NCBI GenBank assembly: GCA_964545585.1
Contig: CAZJFT010000014.1
Location: forward strand, 1 to 23,152
Length of the DNA: 23,152 nt
Direction of reading: 5' to 3'
From: UBA9642 sp964545585
GTDB lineage: Archaea; Nanobdellota; Nanobdellia; Woesearchaeales; UBA9642
The position numbers and the translations under genes are program-made. Below, in pieces: positions 12,613-21,247 of the stretch. Below the pieces are notes generated by a model that saw only the letters and a list, made by a program, of their open reading frames with translations, was not told where the DNA came from and did not search any database. The first letter of the stretch is position 1, and each line of letters begins with the position of its first letter.

Positions 12613-13208
12613 TGGAACATTATTTTACATCAAAACCGAGATCAGTCATAAGAAAACAGAGTTTTAAGACGAGAATTCTAGGGAATGACATTGTCATAAA
12701 TTCGAGTTCAGGAATATTTTCTGTCAAGGAGATAGACTTTGGCACTAGACTGCTTATAGAGAACTCGAAGATTAATGGAAAAGAAATACTTGATCTTGGA
12801 TGCGGATATGGGATAATAGGAATAGCATTAAAGAAAATGAACCCAGACATAGATATAACGATGATTGATGTAAATGAGCGAGCAGTATCGGCGACTAAAG
12901 AAAACTGTTTGTCTAACAAAGTGGATGCGACAGTCTTACGCTCAGACATATTCTCTCATCCTGAAATAAAGAACAAGATGTTTGATACCATACTCACAAA
13001 TCCGCCCTTCAGCGCAGGGAAAAGGTTGTGTTTTCAATTCATAGAGGAAAGTGCAAAACATCTGAACAAAGGAGGATTATTCCAACTAGTGGCACCTCAT
13101 AATAAGGGTGGCGAGAGCTTGAAGAAGAAGATGTTGGAAGTTTTCGGTAATGCGGGAGAGATTGCTAAGAAATCAGGATTCAGGGTCTATATCAGCATCA
13201 AGAAATAA
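12612..13208 (+). CDS. Class I SAM-dependent methyltransferase, MTS/RsmC-like
   Basis: The 198-aa protein has the family's N-terminal HYFTSKP, the SAM-binding motif I EILDLGCGYG (58-67), the acidic motif II residue D86, and NPPF (130-133). That last motif is typical of enzymes that methylate exocyclic amino groups of nucleic-acid bases or protein Gln. Length and layout match the single-domain archaeal relatives of RsmC (16S rRNA guanine N2 methyltransferase), but the substrate is not established. It lies 21 nt after paralog 2, without a clear promoter or Shine-Dalgarno, so it may be the last gene of that transcript. It converges on the CARF-like gene with 6 nt between stops. Confidence 0.85.
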   Translation: MEHYFTSKPRSVIRKQSFKTRILGNDIVINSSSGIFSVKEIDFGTRLLIENSKINGKEILDLGCGYGIIGIALKKMNPDIDITMIDVNERAVSATKENCLSNKVDATVLRSDIFSHPEIKNKMFDTILTNPPFSAGKRLCFQFIEESAKHLNKGGLFQLVAPHNKGGESLKKKMLEVFGNAGEIAKKSGFRVYISIKK

Positions 13209-13214
13209 TCTTAA

Positions 13215-13583
13215 TCATAATTCTACAATGTCGCCTTTCTCATCGATATCAATGAGCCTTATACCATAACCGAGCTTCATTATTGCAGATATAGTCGCTG
13301 AATGTATCTTGCCAGAACCAGAAGAAATATTCACTGCAATGTCCAAATCAACAATTTTGTCTTTGGATAATTGAGATTTAAGCTCGTGGAGAAGCGCCTC
13401 GCTCAATTGTTTAGTCGGCATTTCAGGCATCAACAATAATGATATCTTCTGTTCAGGCCTCAACGATTTCACATCAATCTCTTCTATGCCTTCACTGATA
13501 ACATATATATTGTCGAATCTCTTCAATAGGCCGCTTATCTTTCCTTGAGAATCCTTCCCTAGGCATATTATAAGATGAGACAT
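13215..13583 (-). CDS. CARF-like Rossmann-fold orphan protein, 122 aa
   Basis: A small alpha/beta protein beginning SHLIICLGK, with a late strand-turn-helix AVNISSGSGKIHSATISA (83-100), then the strand YGIRLIDID. An N-x-[ST]-[ST]-G-[ST]-x-K turn followed by a helix and another strand resembles the core signature of CARF ligand-binding domains and of the haloarchaeal HFX_2341/DUF6293 regulators (family knowledge from memory). Here the domain stands alone: there is no HTH or nuclease domain and no CRISPR array or cas gene in the window. The ATG at 13583 follows an AT-rich box (13598-13610), so it is probably leaderless. Function is unknown; the family link is a hypothesis and other Rossmann-like proteins are possible. 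Confidence 0.7.
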   Translation of the reverse strand: MSHLIICLGKDSQGKISGLLKRFDNIYVISEGIEEIDVKSLRPEQKISLLLMPEMPTKQLSEALLHELKSQLSKDKIVDLDIAVNISSGSGKIHSATISAIMKLGYGIRLIDIDEKGDIVEL

Positions 13584-13617
13584 TTTAATAAAAAAAATAA
13601 ATTTATTTTAGATATCC

Positions 13618-14316
13618 CTATTTGCAATTGCAGCTTCCGCCACAGCAATCATCGGAGTCATCACCGCATTCGCAATCGCCGCCGCACTCACACTCGCCGT
13701 GAGAATGATCATGTCCTTCATGTTCGTGACCACCATGATCATGACCATGATGCATATCCTTCTCTGAAGGTATAGATATATCCTTTATCGTTATCTCGAA
13801 AGTCAAGTCTTTGCCTGCAAGCGGGTGATTCAGATCGAGCGTTATCTCATTGTTCTTTATTGAATGGACTTTTGCAGGTATCTGTTGGCCTATAGGGCTC
13901 TGCATGACCAAGAACCCTCCTTCCTTGACCTGTTTTCTTATATCTTCAGGCAACTTATCCATAGGCACTTTATGCATCAATTGAGGGTTTACATCGCCAT
14001 AAGCGTCTTTCTTGTTTATCTTGAATTTCTTTGATTGGTCGACTTTCATCCCTAATACTGCATCATCGAAACCTTTTATGACATGGCCACTTCCGACTAC
14101 AAAAGATATCGGACCATTGTTCTTTGAGCTGTCGAACTCCTCCCCATTATCTAATGACCCGGTATAATCCACTGATACTAGATGTCCTGCACTAACGATT
14201 GAAGGCTTTTCAACCTTTGATCCGGCCTTAGGTTCAGCCTTTGCTGTTTTTGTTTTTTTATCTGTAGGATTTTTTGCAACAGATTCTTTCTTTTTAGAAT
14301 TCTTTGTCTTTTCCAT
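13618..14316 (-). CDS. FKBP-type peptidyl-prolyl isomerase, SlyD-like, with His/Cys-rich tail
   Basis: Catalyses cis-trans isomerisation at prolines and probably acts as a chaperone. The 232-aa product has a Lys-rich N-terminal extension (1-38) and then the FKBP domain, split by an insert-in-flap domain (about 106-160) as in SlyD. GHVIKGFDDAVLGMK lies at 77-91, and the second FKBP part DLNHPLAGKDLTFEI at 161-175. The tail (189-232) holds nine His and eight Cys in a Gly/Asp-rich context, resembling the nickel-binding tail of bacterial SlyD. GGTGAT (14320-14325) sits 3 nt before the ATG. It follows rps12 on the same strand after a 90-nt AT-rich gap with its own promoter-like sequences. Confidence 0.92.
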   Translation of the reverse strand: MEKTKNSKKKESVAKNPTDKKTKTAKAEPKAGSKVEKPSIVSAGHLVSVDYTGSLDNGEEFDSSKNNGPISFVVGSGHVIKGFDDAVLGMKVDQSKKFKINKKDAYGDVNPQLMHKVPMDKLPEDIRKQVKEGGFLVMQSPIGQQIPAKVHSIKNNEITLDLNHPLAGKDLTFEITIKDISIPSEKDMHHGHDHGGHEHEGHDHSHGECECGGDCECGDDSDDCCGGSCNCK

Positions 14317-14335
14317 GATATCACCTTTTAATATT

Positions 14336-14366
14336 AAATAAAATGAATTTGAAATAAAATGAATTT
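14336..14366. repeat. 15-bp direct repeat in the promoter region of the FKBP gene
   Basis: AAATAAAATGAATTT occurs at 14336-14350 and 14352-14366, one base apart. It lies in the AT-rich spacer between rps12 and the FKBP gene, where TATA boxes would be expected. It could be a regulatory site or simple-sequence drift. Confidence 0.5.
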
Positions 14367-14406
14367 AAAATCAAAAAATTAAAAGTATTAAAAATTAAGA
14401 TGAGAA

Positions 14407-14844
14407 TTACTTCCTTGCCTTCTCTATCTTCCCATGCAATAATGCATTCAATGATTGGCCATTGACTTTTATCACTTGCCACCTGATTCCGGACAAGTCT
14501 CCTTTGGTCTTTCCCTGCCTTCCACCGATGCATTCAATGACCACTTCATCGTGTTCATCTATAAGCTTTATCGCACCATCGCCCGGAGCAAATGCCGTCA
14601 CTTGCTTCCCGTTCTTTATCAATTGTACCCTCACACATTTTCTCATCGCTGAGTTCGGCTGCTTTGCCTCTATCTGTGTCTTTTCCAGGACTATGCCTGA
14701 TGCCTGCGAAGCACCTTCCAATGGATCGGATCTCTTCTTGTACTGAGTGACCCTCTTCACGAACCATTTATCATTATACCTGAATGTCTTTCTTCTCTTG
14801 CTCAATTTTTTTGCTGAATTCAATCCAGTTGATTTCTTTGCCAT
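14407..14844 (-). CDS. rps12: 30S ribosomal protein S12 (uS12)
   Basis: uS12 lies at the decoding centre of the small subunit. The 145-aa product is of archaeal/eukaryotic type, with the conserved KQPNSAMRKCVRVQL (61-75) and the C-terminal region GDLSGIRWQVIKVNGQSL. Start is the ATG at 14844 with GGAGGA at 14849-14854; an upstream TTG in frame would overlap that ribosome site. It is the last gene of the RNA polymerase operon here, 30 nt after nusA. In many archaea rps7 and the elongation factor gene follow S12, but here an AT-rich spacer and an FKBP gene follow instead. Confidence 0.97.
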   Translation of the reverse strand: MAKKSTGLNSAKKLSKRRKTFRYNDKWFVKRVTQYKKRSDPLEGASQASGIVLEKTQIEAKQPNSAMRKCVRVQLIKNGKQVTAFAPGDGAIKLIDEHDEVVIECIGGRQGKTKGDLSGIRWQVIKVNGQSLNALLHGKIEKARK

Positions 14845-14874
14845 TTTGTCCTCCAATACTAAACAACTTTTAAT

Positions 14875-15291
14875 TTACACAACTTTTATCTCTTCTATAT
14901 CGAAATATTTCTTGACTATGCTCTCATATTGCCTCAAATTCTGTGCCTTGGCACCTATTATCAAACCCTTGGTCTTCGTATCCTCGTCTTTTATCGTGAC
15001 TATCTTCCCTTCAATAGTTATGCTATCGACCTTATATGGATACAAGAGGTTTGTTATGAACTTTATCATGTCACTGTTGAACTCTACAATCTTTATCTTG
15101 CGTTTGAGCATTGACTCCATCCTCTTGAGATTCTCAAGGTTTTTTCCCAGAGCCTTGAACATGTCGCCTTCAAACACTATGAATGTCAATAACTCTTTCA
15201 TGTACAATGCATCCTTCACTCTTGCTTTTGTGACATTCTCAAACAAGTTTATTGTCTTGATGAGCTCAACGTCATAAGTTTGCTTGTTCAT
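14875..15291 (-). CDS. nusA: NusA-like KH-domain transcription factor (archaeal)
   Basis: Archaeal NusA proteins consist only of the two KH RNA-binding domains of bacterial NusA, and the 138-aa length fits. The C-terminal KH domain shows GLIIGAKAQNLRQYE (109-123) with the I-G-x-K turn. The N-terminal KH has FEGDMFKALGKN. It probably binds RNA during transcription or antitermination, although archaeal function is poorly known. A modest AAGGT lies 6 nt before the ATG. It sits 11 nt downstream of rpl30e and before rps12, the standard archaeal order. Confidence 0.93.
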   Translation of the reverse strand: MNKQTYDVELIKTINLFENVTKARVKDALYMKELLTFIVFEGDMFKALGKNLENLKRMESMLKRKIKIVEFNSDMIKFITNLLYPYKVDSITIEGKIVTIKDEDTKTKGLIIGAKAQNLRQYESIVKKYFDIEEIKVV

Positions 15292-15302
15292 TTAATACCT
15301 TC

Positions 15303-15563
15303 TTATTTCAATACACCTAACAACGCTATGTTGAACGGCTTCTTGCAAACTGCGCCTAATTCATCATTAGGGAGTTTTGTGTCAAAAATCTCGAATCCGG
15401 ACATCTTTGAGTATCTTCTCAGGTCTTTCATCAAGTCTTCTGAGCAATTAGATGCGACATATACCTTAGTTATAAGCCCTTTTCTTATGTTCTTCAGTGT
15501 CTCATCTGTTCCTATGATTAATTTTTTCGTCGTTAGATTCTTCCTTATCTCTTCTTCGTACAT
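15303..15563 (-). CDS. rpl30e: 50S ribosomal protein L30e (eL30)
   Basis: eL30 is a small RNA-binding protein of the L7Ae/L30e fold found in archaea and eukaryotes. The 86-aa product has the LIIGTDETLKNIRKGLIT start, the central VYVASNCSED strand-turn and the final GAVCKKPFNIALLGVL helix. It is slightly shorter than the usual about 100 residues, mainly at the ends. AAGGAGAT precedes the ATG with good spacing. Position between rpoA2 and nusA is the canonical archaeal order and supports the call. Confidence 0.95.
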   Translation of the reverse strand: MYEEEIRKNLTTKKLIIGTDETLKNIRKGLITKVYVASNCSEDLMKDLRRYSKMSGFEIFDTKLPNDELGAVCKKPFNIALLGVLK

Positions 15564-15597
15564 TTTTATCTCCTTGTTTTTTATTGATCGTTTTTTA

Positions 15598-16764
15598 TTA
15601 ATCGGCTTTTTTGCCCTTTTTCTGCTGCTTCACTACAAGCCGGGGTATGCCTGTGCCTACAGGGACTACTTGGTTTATCATCACATTCTCTATGACGGAC
15701 CGCAGATGATCGACCTCGCCGCTTATGCTTGCGTTTATTATGTGTTTTATAGGAGTCTCGAATGATGCTCTTGCCAACACTGATGGTTTCTCTTTAACAA
15801 TACCATACCTATTTACTCCAAGCACCGTTCCTGAAGTGGTCATTATGTCAGAAATGAGCATGATATGCCTCAAATCGACGTTCAATCCTTGCTCATCGAT
15901 GACTTTCTCCACTTCTGATATTATCGATAATCTTGCAGCCTCTATGCCGAGTATCTGCTCTATCTCGAATATGTCATTTGTCACAGTCTTGTCCGGATTG
16001 ACGAACTCTAGCTTGAACACATCTTTAAGGTTTGAACCTGATGTTACGATTATGTATTCATCTCCTTTTTTAACAGGCAACACTTGCTTTATTCCCTTTA
16101 TCCCATTGATATATACATCCTGAAGTTTCTCCTTAAGCTTGTATATGTTGTTTAGGTCATCCTCTTTGCTTGTCGACTTAACCATTAATATGTTGTCCGC
16201 GTCCTTGCCTGGCTTAAAACTATATCCTTTCGCAAATGCTTTCTCAAGATTTTTTATTATCTGAGAAAGTTTCATATTTATCCTTTCCAGTTTCGTTTCA
16301 TCAAGAATCAATGTCATCTGAGAATCTGCAATATCTATAGAGACTTCCTTGATATATTCTTTTAAAGTCGTCTCCTTTATGGATTCTGCAATCTTCTTTA
16401 TGTCTTTTCCTTCACTGAATGGTTTCTTTAGGTAGATATGCATCATCTTTGTGCTTATCTCTGCCCTTCCATCCAACACCTCTATTATCCTTGGCAGTCC
16501 CGTAGTTACATTCATCTCAGATACTCCTGCAAAATGGAATGTGTTAAGGGTCATCTGCGTTGAAGGCTCACCTATAGATTCTGCTGCGACTAATCCTACA
16601 GACTCGCCTGGTTCTGCAACAGAATTTTTATATTCTTCATACACTGCATCAAGTATCTTCTTCAATTTTGTATCGGATACTTTCTCTGGAAGGTTGTCCT
16701 TAACATCCTGGAGTATCCTCTCAGGAATCATGTTCTCGTAATCCTTGAATATTTTGCTGTCCAT
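15598..16764 (-). CDS. rpoA2: DNA-directed RNA polymerase subunit A'' (RpoA2)
   Basis: C-terminal part of the largest polymerase subunit, corresponding to the bacterial beta' C-terminus, with part of the jaw and the trigger loop. In the 388-aa product, GESVGLVAAESIGEPSTQMT (53-72) followed by LNTFHFAG is the conserved trigger-loop region, and DIMTTSGTVLGVNRYG and ARASFETPIKHI lie near the C-terminus. The frame is open to a TTG at 16818 that overlaps the rpoA1 stop; I chose the ATG at 16764, with GGGG at 16772-16775 upstream, which gives the usual N-terminus. The spacer to rpoA1 is 50 nt, the longest within the polymerase genes. Confidence 0.96.
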   Translation of the reverse strand: MDSKIFKDYENMIPERILQDVKDNLPEKVSDTKLKKILDAVYEEYKNSVAEPGESVGLVAAESIGEPSTQMTLNTFHFAGVSEMNVTTGLPRIIEVLDGRAEISTKMMHIYLKKPFSEGKDIKKIAESIKETTLKEYIKEVSIDIADSQMTLILDETKLERINMKLSQIIKNLEKAFAKGYSFKPGKDADNILMVKSTSKEDDLNNIYKLKEKLQDVYINGIKGIKQVLPVKKGDEYIIVTSGSNLKDVFKLEFVNPDKTVTNDIFEIEQILGIEAARLSIISEVEKVIDEQGLNVDLRHIMLISDIMTTSGTVLGVNRYGIVKEKPSVLARASFETPIKHIINASISGEVDHLRSVIENVMINQVVPVGTGIPRLVVKQQKKGKKAD

Positions 16765-16814
16765 TTTATTACCCCGTGTTTTAATCAATAATAATTTTAA
16801 TTCAGTTCTCTGAC

Positions 16815-19415
16815 TCAATTCTCTGCCATGACTTTATCTATCACTCTCTTTACATTTATCTTTCCATTCTCTGATTTAGTCACGTCAACACCATCCTCTC
16901 CATAGACGAACTGTACAATCTTGTTGCTTGCATCCCTTACGGTGAAGTCGTTCTGTATCCTCAAGTCCTGCATAGCATTCGCAAGTCTCCTGTATAAATA
17001 ACCTGATTTTGGCGTTCTTAATGCAGTGTCCATCAGGCTGTCCCTACCAGTCATGCTCATGAAGAAAAGCTCATGCGGTTTCAAGCCATCCTTGAATCCT
17101 TCCTTGATGAATCCTCTTGCTGCAGGTCCAAGATCATCTTTCTTGAATACTGAGAGTGTCCTCTTGTTGAATCCCTTGCTTATTCTTCCTCCCCTCATTG
17201 ATTGCTGACCTACGCATGCACCCATCTGTGCAAGATTAAGCAGGTTTCCTGCTCCTCCTGATTGAATCATCATCATCAATTCTGAATCCTTCTTTGCAGT
17301 GTCTGCAACTATCTTTCCAGATCTGTTTCTTGCCTTGTTCAATTTCTCTAGTATCTTCAATTCTAGAGTCTCTCTCATGTTCCTTCCTGGCAATGTCTCA
17401 AGCGTCCCTTCATTGTACTCTTTTATCAATTGTTCAACTTCAACATATGTCTGGTTCACTATGTCCGTGACTTGTGCTTTCGCCTCAGTAGAGATATCTA
17501 TATCACCTATTCCTGTAGTGAAGCCGGTATATGATAATACTGCATTACCTAACTTGAATATCTTTCCTAAGAAGTCTGATGCAAAATCTGGACCATATTG
17601 TTTATATATTGTTCGTAATAGCAATCCCTGTCCCTCTCCTAGATTAGAATTGTCCAGTAATCCTGACTTAAGCACTCCTTTCTCTATACGCACGATTGAT
17701 TCAGGATCATCCTTGTTCTCCTTATAGCGCTTGTTATATCCTAAAAAATTGAAATCTTTAGGAATCAATGTCGAGATTACTTCTTTACCTGTGACTATCT
17801 CTTTATCTGGAAGCCTGTTGAATTCAGTGACTCCTATGCTTGCAAGTATATCTATCGCCTCTTCCCTCGTCAACTTGAAGTCTTTCTGGCTTAACACAAA
17901 CATACCTGTCTGCGCATCCTTGTTACACCCAATAACACTCAACCCGTATCTTGGGGAAATAATTTGCGTAGGTACATGCATAAGTATCTCTGCTTCTGCT
18001 CTTGCTTCTTCAGTCTGTGGAATGTGCAAGTTCATCTCATCTCCATCGAAGTCTGCATTGTATGGCTCGCATACTGATGGATTAAGCCTGAACGTCAATC
18101 CTGGAAGGACTCTGACTTTATGGCACATCATACTCATCCTGTGAAGGCTCGGCTGCCTATTGAACACTGCGATGTCCCCATCCATTAAGTGTCTTTCAAC
18201 TATGAATCCTGGCTGTATCTCTTCAAGCAACTGCTCTTTTGTTTCGTTCGTGATCCTCTTTCTCTTCCCATCTGGCCTTATCACATAGTTTGACCCTGGA
18301 TAAGTGTCCGGTCCTCTTGTAACGAATGCCTTCAAGTATTCCATGTTCCACTGTGTAACTCTTTCTGGAACTGTAAGCTTCATGGCTACAACTTTTGGTA
18401 TGCCTACTTCATTGATCTCTAACTTTGGATCTGGACTGATTACTGTTCTTGCTGAGAAGTTGACTCTTTTTCCTGCAAGATTATGCCTTATCCTTCCTTC
18501 CTTGCTCTTGATCCTTGCTGTAAGCGTTTTCAATGGTTGACCGCTTCTATGTCTTGCTGGTGGAAGCTGGCTTACCTCATTGTCAAAGAATGTAGTTATA
18601 TGATATTGCAACAAGTCCCATAAGTCCTCTATGATTATCTCTGGCGCTCCAGCATTTATGTTTTCGAAAAGCCTTTGATTTATCCTGACTATGTCTCCAA
18701 GCTTGTGTGTCAAGTCATCTTCTGATCTCTCTCCTGATTCAAGAGTGATTGATGGCCTCATAGTAACAGAGGGAATAGGCATCACTGTTATTATTGTCCA
18801 TTCAGGCCTCAATGCTTCAGGATTCACTCCGAACACTTTAAGGTCATCATCAGGTATCTTCTCAAGCCTCATCCTTGCTTCAATCGGGCTTATCTTCTTC
18901 TCATCCTCTAAGAATGTTGATGGTTTTTCCAATGTTATCTTGAATTGTTTCGCTTTACAATATGGGCATTGGTTGATTGTCTTCATCTCAACAATCATCT
19001 CTTTTATTTTATCCCTTCTTGCGATTAGGCCGCCTTCAAGCTCTGCACTATCAAGATCATCCAATGCTTTGTCTATCTTCTGCTTAGGTATAAGTATCCT
19101 CCCACAATCCCTGCATGTGCATCGGACAAGATCATATATCAATGATATGAATTTTATGTGTATTACTGGCCTTGCTAATTCGATATACCCAAAATGTCCT
19201 GGACATTCCTTGAGCTTCCCGCCGCATGTCTTGCATTTCAATCCTGGATCGATGACCCCAAGCCTTATATCCATCAATCCACCATCTACAGGATAACCTT
19301 CCTTATCATATAGTTCTGGAGTGACTATTTTTGCAGATGCCATTTCCTTGATGGCCTTTGGACTCATGAATCCGAATTCAATCCTGTCAACCTTTTTATG
19401 AACATATTCTTCCAT
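16815..19415 (-). CDS. rpoA1: DNA-directed RNA polymerase subunit A' (RpoA1)
   Basis: N-terminal part of the largest subunit, holding the catalytic magnesium site: NADFDGDEMN with D455, D457 and D459. The 866-aa product has the expected zinc sites near the start (C61, C64, C71, H74; then C99, C101, C104), the clamp, and the bridge-helix region with GPAARGFIKEGF and TGRDSLMDTALRT. Length is normal for archaeal A'. Start is the ATG at 19415; the ribosome site AGAGGTTAT overlaps the rpoB' stop codon 11 nt upstream, so translation is tightly coupled. Confidence 0.98.
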   Translation of the reverse strand: MEEYVHKKVDRIEFGFMSPKAIKEMASAKIVTPELYDKEGYPVDGGLMDIRLGVIDPGLKCKTCGGKLKECPGHFGYIELARPVIHIKFISLIYDLVRCTCRDCGRILIPKQKIDKALDDLDSAELEGGLIARRDKIKEMIVEMKTINQCPYCKAKQFKITLEKPSTFLEDEKKISPIEARMRLEKIPDDDLKVFGVNPEALRPEWTIITVMPIPSVTMRPSITLESGERSEDDLTHKLGDIVRINQRLFENINAGAPEIIIEDLWDLLQYHITTFFDNEVSQLPPARHRSGQPLKTLTARIKSKEGRIRHNLAGKRVNFSARTVISPDPKLEINEVGIPKVVAMKLTVPERVTQWNMEYLKAFVTRGPDTYPGSNYVIRPDGKRKRITNETKEQLLEEIQPGFIVERHLMDGDIAVFNRQPSLHRMSMMCHKVRVLPGLTFRLNPSVCEPYNADFDGDEMNLHIPQTEEARAEAEILMHVPTQIISPRYGLSVIGCNKDAQTGMFVLSQKDFKLTREEAIDILASIGVTEFNRLPDKEIVTGKEVISTLIPKDFNFLGYNKRYKENKDDPESIVRIEKGVLKSGLLDNSNLGEGQGLLLRTIYKQYGPDFASDFLGKIFKLGNAVLSYTGFTTGIGDIDISTEAKAQVTDIVNQTYVEVEQLIKEYNEGTLETLPGRNMRETLELKILEKLNKARNRSGKIVADTAKKDSELMMMIQSGGAGNLLNLAQMGACVGQQSMRGGRISKGFNKRTLSVFKKDDLGPAARGFIKEGFKDGLKPHELFFMSMTGRDSLMDTALRTPKSGYLYRRLANAMQDLRIQNDFTVRDASNKIVQFVYGEDGVDVTKSENGKINVKRVIDKVMAEN

Positions 19416-19426
19416 TTTGATAACCT

Positions 19427-21238
19427 CTAAGCAGTCTCATACTCTGATTTTAAAATCATCTTCGGATATACGCCGAAACTTCTAAGCTCATCCATGAATA
19501 GCTTGAATGCATAGCTTATCTCTATATTGTTTATCTCTACCGCATCTCCGCATGTTGGACAGTAAGATTTGTTCTTTCTCGAATCATATACAGCTATCAG
19601 CCCGCACTTCTCACATAATGGGACGATTGTCTTATCTGAGTCAAACCTTTCCTTCAACAACAAGCTTGCTCCATGAGCTATGAATGTATCCTTCTCCATT
19701 TCTCCAAGCCTTAATCCGCCTTCTTTTGCTCTTCCTTCTGTTGGTTGCCTTGTAAGCAATTGTATTGGACCTCTTGCTCTGGAGTGCATCTTATTAGCAA
19801 CCATGTGCTTCAATCTCTGATAATACATGTTTCCGATATATATCCTTACAGAATACTGTTTTCCTGTCACAGGATTATACATAACCTCTGTACCATCATC
19901 CTTGAATCCGAGTTTTTCAAGAGCCTGTCTCAATGCAGCTTCAGGCTCTGAATCGAATGCTGTTCCATCAATATATCTACCTTCCATTGAGCCTACTTTT
20001 CCTGCAAGCATCTCAATAAGGTGTGCTACAGTCATCCTTTTTGGCAATCCGTGAGGATTGAATAATATATCTGGCCTCATTCCATTCTCTGAGAATGGGA
20101 TATCCTGTTCTGGGACGACTAATCCTATAACTCCTTTCTGTCCATGTCTTGAGATGAACTTGTCTCCAATCTCTGGGACCCTGCTCTCTCTTAACCTTAC
20201 TTGTATTAACCTGTTTCCTTCCTCATTCTCTGAAAGCAGAACGAGATCGACTATCCCCTTCTCTCCATGCTCAAGCGTCATTGATGATTCTCTCCTTATG
20301 TTTCCTGTCAGGTTGTATTCATCCATACTGTTGAGGAATCTTGGAGGGCTTGTCTTTCCTATTATTACATCTCCCTCCTGTACTTTTGATTCTGCAGATA
20401 CTATTCCATCTTCCTCAAGGAATCGGTAATCTTTCTCTGTCCTATATCCTTTGACATCCTTGTCTGGGATGCATATCTCATCCATCAATCCGCCAGGATA
20501 CCTTAATTCTTCAGAAACTACCGGCCTGAAGTATGTGCTCCTTCCAAGACCTCTATCTACAGAGCCCCTGTTTATCACTACTGCATCTTCCATATTATAT
20601 CCGTCATAAGGCATTATTGCTATAACAACATTCTGTCCTGATGGATGCAATTGATAATCAGATACATCATGCATCAATGTCTTGACCACTGGAACTTGTG
20701 GATATTGAAGCAAATTGACATCCATGTCTATCCTTCCGAAATAGTTTGCAGCATAGAATCCAACTGCCTGTTTCTGATTCTTCGAACCCTGCGAGAGTCT
20801 TACTCCCTGATTATATTGTCCGAAAGGGATAAGACTAGTGCATAATCCCAATATGTCAAGAGGGCTTATCTCTAAGTGCGTATGCTCTGCTGTCAATTCT
20901 CTCTCATAGAATGCAACATATGCATTTTCTTCCTCTGTAGGGTCAAGATATTCAATGATGCCCTCCTTCAATAAGTCAGACCATGCGAGCTCATTTTTCT
21001 GCAATTTCTCTATATGATGTTGTGTCAATGCGCTTTTCCCATCCTTGACCACAATCAATGGCCTGATTGTCCTTCCTTTTGATGTCTCTACATATACTTC
21101 ATCTGTCTCTTCATTGTATAAAACATTGACTTCTGGGGGAAGTTTTCCTGATCGCCTCTGCGATATTATATCATCAGCGAATTTTTTCCCATCCGGCACC
21201 GTTCCAGTAAATTTGTTGTCTACGAATACATCAGTCAT
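19427..21238 (-). CDS. rpoB1: DNA-directed RNA polymerase subunit B' (RpoB1)
   Basis: C-terminal half of the second-largest subunit. The 603-aa product contains the GDKFISRHGQKGV segment with active-site basic residues, HGLPKRMTVAHLIEMLAGK, and a four-Cys zinc site near the end (C542, C545, C560, C563). It ends just after FGVYPKMIL, the usual archaeal C-terminus. It is separate from B'', with 9 nt between the frames. The start is the ATG at 21238, and its ribosome site GAGGTGG overlaps the B'' stop. The split is a real gene break, not a frameshift, since B' has its own start and ribosome site. Confidence 0.98.
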   Translation of the reverse strand: MTDVFVDNKFTGTVPDGKKFADDIISQRRSGKLPPEVNVLYNEETDEVYVETSKGRTIRPLIVVKDGKSALTQHHIEKLQKNELAWSDLLKEGIIEYLDPTEEENAYVAFYERELTAEHTHLEISPLDILGLCTSLIPFGQYNQGVRLSQGSKNQKQAVGFYAANYFGRIDMDVNLLQYPQVPVVKTLMHDVSDYQLHPSGQNVVIAIMPYDGYNMEDAVVINRGSVDRGLGRSTYFRPVVSEELRYPGGLMDEICIPDKDVKGYRTEKDYRFLEEDGIVSAESKVQEGDVIIGKTSPPRFLNSMDEYNLTGNIRRESSMTLEHGEKGIVDLVLLSENEEGNRLIQVRLRESRVPEIGDKFISRHGQKGVIGLVVPEQDIPFSENGMRPDILFNPHGLPKRMTVAHLIEMLAGKVGSMEGRYIDGTAFDSEPEAALRQALEKLGFKDDGTEVMYNPVTGKQYSVRIYIGNMYYQRLKHMVANKMHSRARGPIQLLTRQPTEGRAKEGGLRLGEMEKDTFIAHGASLLLKERFDSDKTIVPLCEKCGLIAVYDSRKNKSYCPTCGDAVEINNIEISYAFKLFMDELRSFGVYPKMILKSEYETA

Positions 21239-21247
21239 TTTTCCACC

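Noticed and set aside
13618..13760. CRISPR-like or tandem repeat from the His/Cys-rich codons
   Set aside because: The periodic CAT/GAC and TGC/GGC codons encode the metal-binding tail of the FKBP protein; there are no regular spacers.
14747..15277. Plus-strand open frame of 176 codons opposite nusA
   Set aside because: The minus strand encodes a clear NusA with ribosome sites; the plus frame is low-complexity Ser/Phe/Leu antisense sequence.
16765..16818. TTG-start extension of rpoA2 overlapping the rpoA1 stop
   Set aside because: It would add 18 non-conserved residues; the internal ATG gives the usual A'' N-terminus. The TTG start with a 4-nt overlap cannot be fully excluded.
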